A DNA stretch of 64,000 nucleotides from Haliclystus octoradiatus (lineage: Eukaryota; Cnidaria; Staurozoa; Stauromedusae; Haliclystidae). The stretch lies in contig OU744446.1 of the NCBI GenBank assembly GCA_916610825.1, positions 36,681,833-36,745,832 on the forward strand, written 5' to 3'. The notes under the pieces were generated by a model that worked only from the letters and a program-made list of their open reading frames with translations, was not told the DNA's origin and ran no database searches. Of the stretch, positions 12,508 through 40,800 are shown piece by piece. The translations under genes were made by a program, and so were the position numbers. Position 1 is the first letter of the stretch. Each line of letters opens with the position of its first letter.

Positions 12508-15500
12508 ATTTGGTCAAATCCTTGCTTCTCGTTTGCAGTGTAGTAAACAGTTTTTATAACATTTGAAAATGTAGTACAATCTCTCCAGGGTGCATATCCT
12601 GATAAAGTTCTAAAGGGGTGATTAGCTCAGTTGGCAGAGCAACCGAACTTCAAGATCGGATCATATCTGATCGACTGTGGTTCAAATCCCCCTGATGTCA
12701 ACTCAGCCTTGACTTTATCTAAAACATCAAGTGAGTACATCTAAGGATGGCGGATGGAATGGTCCAGAGGAAATTGCATTGTGAGTAGCTATGCAGCGCA
12801 TAGTTGCGCATTGACAATCAAGGCCTATCTGCCATGAAATCTGTTGGAATTGATCTGCAGTGTTGCGTCTGAGATCTAAGGAGCGTTTAACATCATTGCT
12901 CTTAGCGAAAATAGCCACTTTTCTAGAAATAGATGGGTGGTAGGATGCCTTCGGTAGGGCGTCACAGTCCAAATTACATTTACTTTCTATAAAGTTTTAC
13001 AAAAACGTATAAGCCTATTGTATTTTTGTCAGTTAGAATTGACTTCCTATCCAGGGGCAGGCTATTCATTGAAAAATACTGTTAATAAGGGTTATATCCA
13101 TCTCTAAATGAATATTTCCATAAACTGTGTAGTTTCTATACTCTTCAATTTACAATTAATCCAGTATCTATAAAGTTCTTCATCTATAGAATCGATCAGA
13201 ATCCGCTAGCTGTAGCAGCTCATTTCTTACTATAATCTTAATATTTACATTCAAAGTTACTTACCAATGGCAGAAATTGCTATGGAAAGGCAATTCTTCC
13301 ACGAGAAAGAAAGTTTAATCATGGAAAACAAACTTGACAATGTGCAAGATGTTAGGCCGTGTGTAAAATATCTTGAGTGACGGGTAAGCAATCGAATCAT
13401 GACAATGGTTGACGCTTCGGCAGGCTTATGCCATCTTCAGAAAAACGTTTTTACTAAAGAACTGTAATCTATAATACATTGAATTGAATAATAATACGGG
13501 ATTTCATCACTCTTGTGAGTGGGTAGCCGGATTTCGAGTTTGTCCAGTGGACCACGAAGAATAGTGATGTAATCATTGTAATAATCATTGCCTTTGTCTG
13601 GAACATCGATCATCTCTGGTCAATTTCATGAGGTACAAATCCACCAATCATGAGTCGCGTTTATTCCAAATGATTATTTATCCAGAATATTTCTTCATTA
13701 TGTTGATCAGCAAGATTATATTTCTGTTTGAAAAATGAATTTTTCAGCAGATCATATGTAAGCAATTATCGAAACCTCAAACAACTTCTATGTATTGCTT
13801 ACTTTTTCTCACTCAAGTAATGAATATAGAAACCTAATGGTAAAATATGTTCCTTAAGCAAAATGTAGGATTGGCCTTGAACCAACCTAGAATCATGGGT
13901 TTCCAAACAATAAACAAAATTAAGTTAACAATATTTTTTACAGGCGCAGTTTACAGGCTGCTTGTTTTATAGTTCCTGTTTTTGGTTTGTTATGGTTAAT
14001 GGCAACATTTGGAATGACAAAAAAGGAGGAAGAAGCAAAACGATATCTTATTACTATCCCAATATTAAATTTACTTGTGGTAAGCAATTTCTAGAGATGC
14101 TACTATAAAACATTAATTTCAATATTAATTATTTGCATAGCTATGCGTATAACTGTTAAGGATCTTTTGAGTCTGGGGACATACATGAGCATTGAAAAAT
14201 TTGAAAATAATTCAAGAAATTAAACACAAGACCCTTAACTACGGAGAGGCATCATTGTGTACAAGTATCTCATTGATGAGTGCCAGAAGCTTATTGCAAA
14301 TAGTGTCGTGGGATTAAGTGGCGAAAGAGGAACAAAATATAGAACCATATGGATTATGGACCTACAAGGAAAATACGGAAGTTACACATTTTTCTAACAT
14401 TAATTACGAGTAGAGGAAAATTGAGAAACGTTCAAGATGATAATTTTCAGCATAATGAGAAAAAAGTTTTGAGTGAAGTTGCACATAATTAATTATGCGA
14501 AACTGAAAACTGAAACAAAATAAATCTCACACATACATTAGACTGACTTCATAGTTGATGATTCCTGATTCAAATCCTCTACAGGATAACTCATCCTAAT
14601 TGACTATATTTGAACACCAAATGGGTATAGAATCTAGACAAAAAATATCTGTGTTTAAATTTTCCTTAAAATTAACACTTTTTTGCATTAAACAAAAATA
14701 CTGAAGATACAGTATGTTTGTATGCATGTATGTATGTATGTATGTATGTATGTATGTATGTATGTATGTATGTATGTATGTATGTATGTATGTATGTATG
14801 TATGTATGTATATATGTATGTATGTATGTATGTATATGTTTGTCCTTATATAGCTGAAATAGATTTTCTCAGAGCACGCTTTATTTTATAAAGCACTATA
14901 CAATCTTGAATACTATGTGACTATACTTCGTCTTACATATTCACATGCATGCACCTTGGAGGCATTTTCAGATCTATACATTTTCTGTTCGTTTGTTCAA
15001 TAATTTGATTGTATTTCTAATTCAAAGGGTATTATGGTGTTCGTGTTTTACTTTTACAAAAACGATGAAGTTCACGATGCAATCGTTGAGCAAATAAATA
15101 TCCGGAAAGAAAGGAAACGAAGAAGATATGAAAATTTCAAGGTAGATATACATTTGAATATTCTTACATGGTTATCGTCATCTCGAGATTCTAAACTATA
15201 AATCTGAATAATGAGAATCATGATCGGACTACAGGAAACTGAAACTATCATGAGATTCAGTGCTGTTAACGCTCTCATCAGATAGTTATTCACATAATCA
15301 TCACCTCAGTCCAATTAGTGCCGTTTTTCATAAACATCGAACTTTATGTTTAAATGAAAGTTTATTTTGAACAACTAATCAAATGCTGGTGGTGCAGAAT
15401 GGGTTCTTTTGGACGAGCTAATGACGTAATTGAGATGCAATGCAAACTATTACAGCTGTAAGAGTTTATTGATCCACAAACAAGCAGGGAATCAACCTTG

Positions 15501-16532
15501 AATCTGCCTCATATAAAGCAAATACCGAACAAAAGTAATAAGAATCGCCAGGATTCAAGAAACAACCTCAAAATCGTCTTCATCTGAATTGTATATGTGA
15601 AATATGCTGAGCTTATAACTATTTATGTGTTACGTTGTTTGTGGGCCTTTAAATATGCTATATACTACTACCTTGACACTGTAGCATGTTTTTTTCCCCT
15701 CGGTTATGACTTGTGAGAACAGTAGTAATAATATGACAATTTCAAGACAAAAGAAAGTGAGAGAACAAAAGAGAAACACATCAGAGGTTCAGAGAACAAT
15801 AGTTTTAAAGTATGCCTTATCCCATATATAGTCAATATTCGGGAGACTCCAACTCGGTTCTATCTTTAGAAGGTTCTTTGGTATATAATGCTGGACTTGA
15901 AGATCTTTATTTCTAAGAAAATGAATAGGGAGCAACACTAGTGAATATGACCGTGCAAGGTCTTTCGTGGATTTATAATTCATTCTTGATTTTGTTTTGG
16001 TAGGGTCTTAGTATGAATGTTGACATGAAAAATTGAAAGTAAATTCCAGGTAATACCTCATTGAGACGATTATTGAAAGATATTTTGTGATAATTCTGAA
16101 ATTGATACAATGGAGAGATATTGGGGTCAACCGCTTACAGGATTACAATTGTTTGGCGTCAATAAGGGAAACACATACTATTTTATAACGAATATACAAC
16201 TTACCGTTTATCTTGCTGCTTCATTCTCTAGTCCTTAATTACAGGTCTGCTAATTAATGCTGACAACTATTAGATAACACGGAACATAATTTCAATTTCT
16301 ATTTTAGGGTTTGACGACTAAGGAGATCACACAGTGCGTAAGAATTGAGCACAATATATGCACAAACGCAAGCAAATTTAATGGATTATTTGGATTCGGA
16401 TATTTTTACGATCACTTCAAGTTATGTAAATTTCAAGTTACCCGGAGAAACTTGTCATTTTCGATCTGTGGTACTCGGTATGGCATTACATCATTATTGG
16501 CAAATAAACCTACAAGATATCCGAGCAGTTAA
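541..16532 (+). CDS. Adhesion-type G-protein-coupled receptor (family B2), 3' part
   Basis: Ten exons join in phase to 395 codons plus stop: 541-670, 1925-2025, 2583-2685, 3726-3879, 4340-4409, 11149-11215, 12079-12167, 13944-14079, 15028-15141, 16308-16532. Exon 1 carries a GPS-like autoproteolysis motif (W..FG, then C-SSTHLSTFAILM, with the HLS cleavage triad). Exon 2 is TM1, exon 3 TM2, exon 4 TM3 with a conserved C and H (TMLGTVMEACH), exons 4-5 TM4, then the CW pair of loop 2, TM5 (IWYFAGP), TM6 (FGLLWLMATFG) and TM7 (ILNLLVGIMVFVFY), followed by a basic cytoplasmic tail. These are hallmarks of adhesion GPCRs, surface receptors whose N-terminal fragment is cleaved off but stays bound. 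The GAIN domain and ectodomain exons lie left of the window, so the subfamily and ligand cannot be named. The last exon's tail is poorly conserved and less certain. The gene is tail-to-tail with ARHGAP39. Confidence 0.85.
1021..1242 (+). mobile_element. tRNA-derived SINE with poly(A) tail and target duplication
   Basis: The head has pol III boxes (TAGCTCAGTGGCAGAG; GGTTCGAATCC). The body of about 130 bp ends in a long A-run (about 1226-1243). The 14-bp duplication ATCTCATGTTTAAC lies at 1009-1022 and again at 1243-1256. The anticodon-like loop does not fold as a proper tRNA, which argues against a functional tRNA gene. The exact duplication indicates recent LINE-driven insertion. Confidence 0.85.
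3325..3600. repeat. Direct duplication, copy 1
   Basis: About 275 bp nearly identical to 10732-11005, from GTTGATGAAAATATGGACG through TAACTAAGCGCGACTGCAGAG to CTGACAGTTTT. Differences are few, so the duplication is recent. It sits in the intron before receptor exon 4. Confidence 0.85.
3978..4175. mobile_element. TTAA-flanked inverted-repeat element (piggyBac-like), copy 1
   Basis: It begins AGGAGCAAAAATGACCGGC and ends GCCGGTCAATCTTGCCCCT, imperfect inverted repeats of about 19 bp, with TTAA on both sides (3974-3977, 4176-4179). A 198-bp body without coding capacity makes it a non-autonomous element. TTAA targets are the hallmark of piggyBac. Confidence 0.7.
4456..4659 (-). repeat. Terminal repeat (3' LTR) of the Ty3/gypsy-type element
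   Basis: This 204-bp direct repeat of 9148-9351 has TG..CA ends and looks identical to its partner. Because the element is on the minus strand, this is its downstream LTR. Confidence 0.93.
4702..9030 (-). CDS. Gag-pol polyprotein of the Ty3/gypsy-type element
   Basis: A single 1442-codon frame. Parts in order, with rough residue positions: coiled-coil-like Gag N-terminus (1-100), zinc knuckles (about 328-360), aspartic protease (about 400), reverse transcriptase (about 550-790), RNase H (about 865-980), integrase zinc-binding region (about 1100) and integrase core (about 1160-1300), then a low-complexity D/K/Q-rich tail. RNase H followed by integrase is the Ty3/gypsy order. It is an element gene and plays no part in the host receptor. 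Confidence 0.92.
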   Translation of the reverse strand: MANKNPTKADLEAEVVQLRQELANSSKDPMLLILQSVTDQQTKMQEVMMAQQQEMQKALAEAMKSQGESLTNAFKTMNMGTSTSNVHQGSSNSPANLQTAKRISMPKLKSPEGMKLIDFRDWEIRFNDYAAATRLHQECDLNARRGLLRSTLNEEWTKMWTQEIIKIKDTDDIAEIIKALKDYLRIHRHPLVDRRVFIQRDQQQGESVNNYYAALREIDEDCGYSTEDCPNHAIHREERLRDRVISGLMDSGMRQRVLETPLEKLSLKATLDICQNYEASRNVDDQLTEKSVNANRAMSAYKKQKFQKQPKQFQAAKNTGAKNTANDACGRCGTKHEKGDCPAINLECHKCKKKGHLQKFCFTKSQVSQNCIEISHISSHQENLIALQTTHGNHSKQINWLADTGAGCDAMGLQDLHQLMGANDVDFKPENEHLVGPNGSPLESHGYVILEIFRETHRYKAKVHILNEVTHPLLSRAGCIALKLIPKEWPKVPLQALSLGPPSSPKATHIVPTSKDSSQDQLKQKILADFSDVFTSDGPLPPMSGPPMSIELTEDAIPSKCYKAYQIPLHWQEPVKKQLDQMMLKGIIEDVPLGEKPDWSHPMVIVPKKGCDEPRITVDFTKLNRFVKRPGYMMKTPKEEVLQIPPGMGVFTTLDARHGYWQVPLDENSKTLTTFITPWGPKRFLRNAMGLISAGDEHNRRGDEALKGIENVKKIVEDVIIFDKEPGPQHDARVRAVIERCRTAGITLNSKKFIYAQPSIQWCGYQLCKEGYTISQELVEALTSFPTPSNRTDLRSFCGLIRQFDVFSSRVGELAEPLHALLSPKTVFIWGVEQQEAFKELISLLTSPRVLTHYRAGSKLRLETDAAQSRGLGFALWQQEHDTDEWYLLQCGSRSLIPAETRYSATEIELLAVVWAVEKCKLFVHGAHFQLVTDHKPLISIINNKSYDQVTTPRIIRLKEKLNRCCPIAVWRPGTAHTVADVFSRYPTSEPNDEDKDESACIHTLVNQVALNMLVAADAALKDVNLCKVTAAASKDSAYIKLKEIIKEGFPADKHSLDLDLHSFWNVRESLSLHEDLIMYGQRIVIPMSLRPEMLKLLHAAHQGIERTLGRARQTVYWPQMVNDITQSVKHCQPCQLNQPSQPLEPICQAEAPTWPGQAIAMDLFSYAGKEYLVIVDRLSGWPEVYDLGRGGSNTDDVVERITQWSAKLGIAVNLESDGGPQFKSQDFKKFCQVWGIKHDPSSPYNHQSNGFAEAGIKSMKTLVKKTTPKGNINTKEFLEGLLEYRNTPKKDGISPAQRLFGRPTRTRLPVGPAIFCKDIREEINAADKKAITLRQKAKAYKDQHSKPLEDLLPGTVVLVQNPKTQQWDTVASIIEAYEGRHSYLVKTETNRLKWRNRRFLRPYQQDPAQGTDQGKDQDKDKDKGQQQSSTRIRRTPNWYQP
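9148..9351 (-). repeat. Terminal repeat (5' LTR) of the Ty3/gypsy-type element
   Basis: This 204-bp direct repeat of 4456-4659 is the upstream LTR in the element's own orientation. It is followed by target duplication AATGG and the continuation of the interrupted SINE. Confidence 0.93.
9710..10477. repeat. Minisatellite of TTGACATTGA-type units
   Basis: About 770 bp of short units built from TTGATTGACATTGATTGGCA and variants, with higher-order repeats of roughly 110-190 bp: a block containing GGCAAAGACTGAC and GACAGTGTTTGACATTTATC recurs at least three times. The minus-strand frames rich in N-V-N-Q-C-Q are translations of the repeat and do not mark genes. Confidence 0.9.
10478..10722 (-). 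mobile_element. LINE reverse-transcriptase C-terminal fragment (CR1/Jockey-like)
   Basis: The minus-strand translation contains RLKIINLESLEIQRIKQDLC, VFKILNGLVDMP, a GHSKMLQ stretch and WWNSLP. This order (sLe.RR..DL..lyKi..g, rghs.kl, WN.LP) is typical of the last part of ORF2 in CR1/Jockey-type LINEs. Only about 80 residues remain, with no upstream ORF2, so it is a 5'-truncated relic. A TTGACATTGATTG minisatellite follows its 3' side. Confidence 0.65.
10732..11005. repeat. Direct duplication, copy 2
   Basis: Partner of 3325-3600, sitting about 140 bp upstream of the receptor exon at 11149. The pair brackets two exons, a SINE, the LTR element and the minisatellite. Confidence 0.85.
11216..12078. 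other. Receptor intron, nothing recognised
   Basis: AT-rich sequence with a short TTTTTA run near 11700. A short plus-strand open frame at 11775-12044 has no family resemblance and no splice support. Confidence 0.5.
12183..12462. mobile_element. hAT-like inverted-repeat element, copy 1
   Basis: A perfect inverted repeat of about 31 bp (begins CAGAGCCATCTATTTACAAG) ends this 280-bp element. The flanking octamers TATTTGTG and TATATGTG are a 7/8 target duplication. CAGAG ends with 8-bp duplications fit hAT. The body carries no gene. Confidence 0.8.
12473..12507. repeat. (CAT)n microsatellite
   Basis: About 12 CAT units directly after the hAT-like element. Its minus-strand translation is a poly-aspartate run and does not mark a gene. 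Confidence 0.95.
12614..12985 (+). mobile_element. tRNA-derived SINE, family B, copy 1
   Basis: Box A (TTAGCTCAGTTGGCAGAGC) and box B (GGTTCAAATCC) are followed by a body of about 280 bp that recurs at 52243-52590, including GACAATCAAGGCCTAT and GCCATGAAATCTGTTG. The long shared body shows one SINE family, not stray tRNA copies. Confidence 0.75.
14714..14838. repeat. (TATG)n microsatellite
   Basis: About 125 bp of TATG units with two imperfections, in the receptor intron 14080-15027. The rest of that intron shows nothing recognisable. Confidence 0.95.
15142..16307. other. Receptor intron, nothing recognised
   Basis: Unique-looking AT-rich sequence without repeats or exon candidates that fit the phase between the TM7 exon and the tail exon. 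Confidence 0.5.
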
Positions 16533-16875
16533 TAATTCCTTTTTTGTAAACCATTTCTCTACAAGCAAATAGTAAGACATTTAGTATAATTAATAACATT
16601 AATTACATGTTATATAAACATAAAATTTATACAATTTAAGATTAATAACATACATAGACTGTGGATAGAAGCTAACTAAAAAGCTCAATTTTTAAACATC
16701 TTAAATTATTGATTCTGTACAAATTTCCTAATACTGTAATCGCTTTAATTAACTTTTTATGCTGTATATTATAATCAGCATAATTTTGAGTTAATTTATG
16801 AAGTATACTGGAAGTGTGCTATAAACAATTCATATAAATTAAACAAAGTATCTAAAAAATAATTACAAATTATTA
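16533..16875. other. Tail-to-tail gap between the receptor and ARHGAP39
   Basis: These 343 bp must hold both 3' untranslated ends. Only variant poly(A) signals are visible: ATTAAA on + near 16837 and on - near 16743. Overlapping 3' ends are possible. Confidence 0.45.
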
Positions 16876-36972
<20,097 letters not shown>

Positions 36973-37898
36973 CTTTGCAAGTATCTCCACAAATGTTATA
37001 ATTAATGGATAGAATACATGATACAGAGCATGTTATAATGTTATAATCAAACTGAAATTATAGTAAATTTGCAAATTAACATGTAAAAAGTGGTAGTTTT
37101 CAGCGATTATAAAATGCGCTTTGAGAGAAGCGGCGGTCAATCAATAGAACATAGTGACGAAGGATTGCTTGAACCCAGATCGCTATTGAAGGGAACAAAA
37201 GGGGGACAATTTCATGCCAGGGTGTGGCTTAGTTACCTGGAATAGCCTAGCAACTACGACATCAATTTTGAGATAATATTTAGTTCTGAATTTTGAATCA
37301 TCAGATTCTATGATTTGAAATGTGTCAATTTTACTCCAATGCAGCCATCTTGCGTGTGTGAGTCAAATTACCATTAGTTCTGTAAGGAGCAAATAATCTA
37401 AACCAAGGCAGTTGAAGAAAAAGTTACAAGTTTCAAATTTCTTCTGAACGTCATATTCTTTTTGTCGATTAAAACTTTTAATATCCATTTTTCTATCCCT
37501 CTTGTCTGTTACAGTATCACATACTGTGGTAGATTTTATCATCTATTAATTATTATGTAAGTTCATTAATTATTTCTTATTCTTTCCAATGTAAACCTCA
37601 ACCCACACACTACACCAACAAACCAATCACCCCACCTAAGAATCTTCCCCTTAATAAAATACCCCTTGCATTTGATCCTGTGGCGCTTCTTTACATTTCT
37701 ATTTCGGCTTCACTTCCTAGTGAGCTTTTACTCAAAATGGCGGAGCCGGGGTGCGGCGAAAAATGTTTATTACCTTAACTTGGGATTAATTTCTACCATA
37801 TTGTTATGTCGGTCCACCATTTAAAGAGATTGGAGTAATCATATAATAATATATTAATAGTTTAATTGTGTAAATTGTGTATTTTCCCGTAAATCGCA
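36973..37898. promoter_or_regulatory. Divergent promoter region between ARHGAP39 and NCKAP1
   Basis: This 926-bp stretch separates two start codons that point away from each other, and no coding sequence is visible in it. On the NCKAP1 side are a YY1-like site (CAAAATGGCGGAG, 37733-37745) followed by a short GC-rich patch (GCCGGGGTGCGGCG), and an ETS-like CACTTCCT at 37711-37718. Such motifs are common at start sites of TATA-less housekeeping promoters. I infer one shared or two closely spaced promoters. Transcription starts and untranslated exons cannot be placed from sequence alone. Confidence 0.55.
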
Positions 37899-40800
37899 AT
37901 GGAGAGAGGAGTTAGCGTAGCAGAGCAAAAGCTTGCTGAGAAGTTGGTGATTTTGAATAAGAGAGGCCAAGGAATGATTACTAGAATATACAACATCAAA
38001 AAGGTAATTTATATGTTATTAATACATCAAATTATTAATTAAATGTTATTTTCGCCGTAAGAATATTTCATGCAGTTATTCGCAGTAAGATCAGTCGGAT
38101 TATGGAAGAGTTAAACGTTGTCAACAATGAAATCTTTTATCATACTCAAAAAACCTTCTTTTTCACGAATTGAATATACCTCAGCACGATAAATCTACGT
38201 TTGCTATGATTTTGTACAATATCTTTATCAATTGTATACATTATTGCACTGATAGTTGATTGGTTATTGTTTTTTTTGTGTGTAACAAATTCTCTGCAAA
38301 CCCAGTCAGTGTCAAAGTCAGTCAATCAAGGAATAATCTTTTGTTTAGTTGTAAATCTTTGTTACAAAGTTACAATCATTTTTCTTTCCGTTTCCTGTTA
38401 TTTACTACTTTTTACAAAAAGTATTTCCTAGGATATGAAATAGCAAAATACAAAAATAATTACCTCAAATACAAGATATAATTTCATTGTCTTAATAAAT
38501 AACTATTTGTAATTCACATATATAACAAGTTTACAAAGCATTCCAGGCTAATTTACACTAAGCTTGTGTTAGATGGTCAATGCGTTTATATACGTCACTG
38601 CATTTATAGAATCAGTTTTTGTAAACGGTTGATGCTTCATGGTGTACTTCTTAGAGTATGATTATCATTATACTTAGTTTTTCACAGGAATTTCGAAAAC
38701 ACTATAATTTGGATTACATAAATTGATATATTTTTGCTCATAAACAAGAGGGCCATATTCCCACTTCATCAGCAAATAGATTGAGAGATATTTAATTTTG
38801 AATTTTAAATAAAAGTAGATCTAATACATTCCTTTAAATTTTAATATTTAAATTTGCATGTCAAAATAAATGTTCAAAATGACGGTATGTTGTAAGTATT
38901 TAGAACATCTTGAAAAACAACAACAATGAAGCCCTTGCGATTATTCTTAGACTCTCAATGGTTGCCAAGTTAAAAGTTAAAAGTTGGTTTAAAGTTAGAA
39001 AGTGGTTTGAAGTTAACCTATTCGTTCCATTTTTAGCTTATCATGTAAACTTATGGTGTCAATAACTCTTGACTGTATCGAAATTTTTCTAAAATATTTA
39101 CTTGGACAGAGAAGGAGAAGTAGAACTCTGCAGTTTTTAACATATTTTTATTACTGTAATAACCAAAAATAAAAATATGCCAATATCTTTAAAATGATGA
39201 AATCATCTGAAAAAGTTTGGAAGGGAGAATTTGAATCCCGTTAGAAAAATTATTTTATTGATTAATGTATTACAAGATCAACAACAAATATTTTATGATA
39301 TTGTCTCATTCTTTCAACTTCTTCTGCTAATCAGAACTGTCAATTACCGTTACAATTACCTTACACAAGCACTATATTCAGGGTCCAACAAAAGGTTCAA
39401 CTTCTGAAATCCTAGAGGCATTTCAACAATTTTTTCAGAATTTTCTGTTATTGATCAATAAACCATACAAATATCAATTTTCTTCTGAATTAGCTCTAGC
39501 CATGTATATCGTATTGCTCTATTCTCATAGAATGATGTAACCTACTGTACATATTTTTATGTATATTTTTCAAAGTTTGGTCCCTAAATACATATTTGTC
39601 AAGCCATCTCCTACTTATTTGGCTTTAGAAATTTTCCCGCAATTCCCCTAGGAAATCTCCACATTGGTTAGGGCATTGAACTCGGTCCGCAAGATCCTGG
39701 GTTCAATCCCTGGCAGTAGCACTATTGTTTGGCGTCAGGATACTCAAGAAGGTCATTAAACTCATACGCACTCAAAAAATACAAAATTGTAACTAATCAA
39801 ACACTCCATTGAGAGAAGGTACTAGCTTTAAAACCCGGTTTGTGTTACAATGATTAAATCCAACCAAAAAAGTTCTGTCTACTGTTTGTTTCCTCCTTAA
39901 CATTTTTAATCTGTTTTATAAATATTATTGTTCACATCAATGTTATCAATTAATTTTGTTGTTATTATTCTGTTTCAGGCATGCTCTGACCCAAAGTCTA
40001 AGCCTCAATTTTTAGCTGATAAATCACTAGAACAAGCTGTCAAGCAAATAGTTAAGAAGTTCCCATCGATGGAAAATAGTAAGGTAAAAATAATGTGGTC
40101 ACGATTGTAACAAAACCTTGAAACCTAATCAGTATCACGGAAAGTCAAGCCTCCTTCTGGTAATACCCCCGGCTGTACTTATGGCTGCGAGCCCTGCGAA
40201 TAGCTTTCTAACTTTATTTAATGAAAAATATGCGCTGTCATGTCATAGGAATGCCGCTGATGCCAACTACTGCCTCTAGGATTGTAGGAGGCTGACCCTT
40301 TTGTCGGACCCTGATCATTACAATTGAACTTACTCCGTCTTTTAAAAAATTATAGGATGGTTTGTTTAACGTTTTAATCTATGACTTGATGACGCTATTG
40401 ACTATTGTTTTGGATATGATTACTACCAGCAGTTAGAGAGTGTAACTTAACGTTGATAGAACGAGCTGATTATAATTTTTATCAAAGCATTGCTGGAAGT
40501 GCTGACACAATTGGAATGTTTAAAAATGATTGGATTCTTTCATAACATTCACCGTCTATGCTTAATATGGTAAAGTCAGGTCTCTCAAACATAACTCACA
40601 ATTCAACAACCTCTACTTGCAGCAATGTTACAATTTGTAACGCCTTGTTTATTATCAATTTGTTTGGCTAGGCTCCTCATATGCAACCAGTGTTTCAAAT
40701 GTGTGGAGATGTCATCAAAGGATTATCTAATTATTATTTTACATTTGTTGATGTTATGATGTTCAGGGTATGTTAATATATTAATATTTGTTATTAATCA

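Noticed and set aside
12311-12517. Minus-strand frame with a poly-aspartate run
   Set aside because: Translation of a CAT microsatellite and a hAT-like element; no gene support.
12614-12692. tRNA gene candidate
   Set aside because: It continues into a body shared with another copy at 52243, and the acceptor stem does not close. It is a SINE head.
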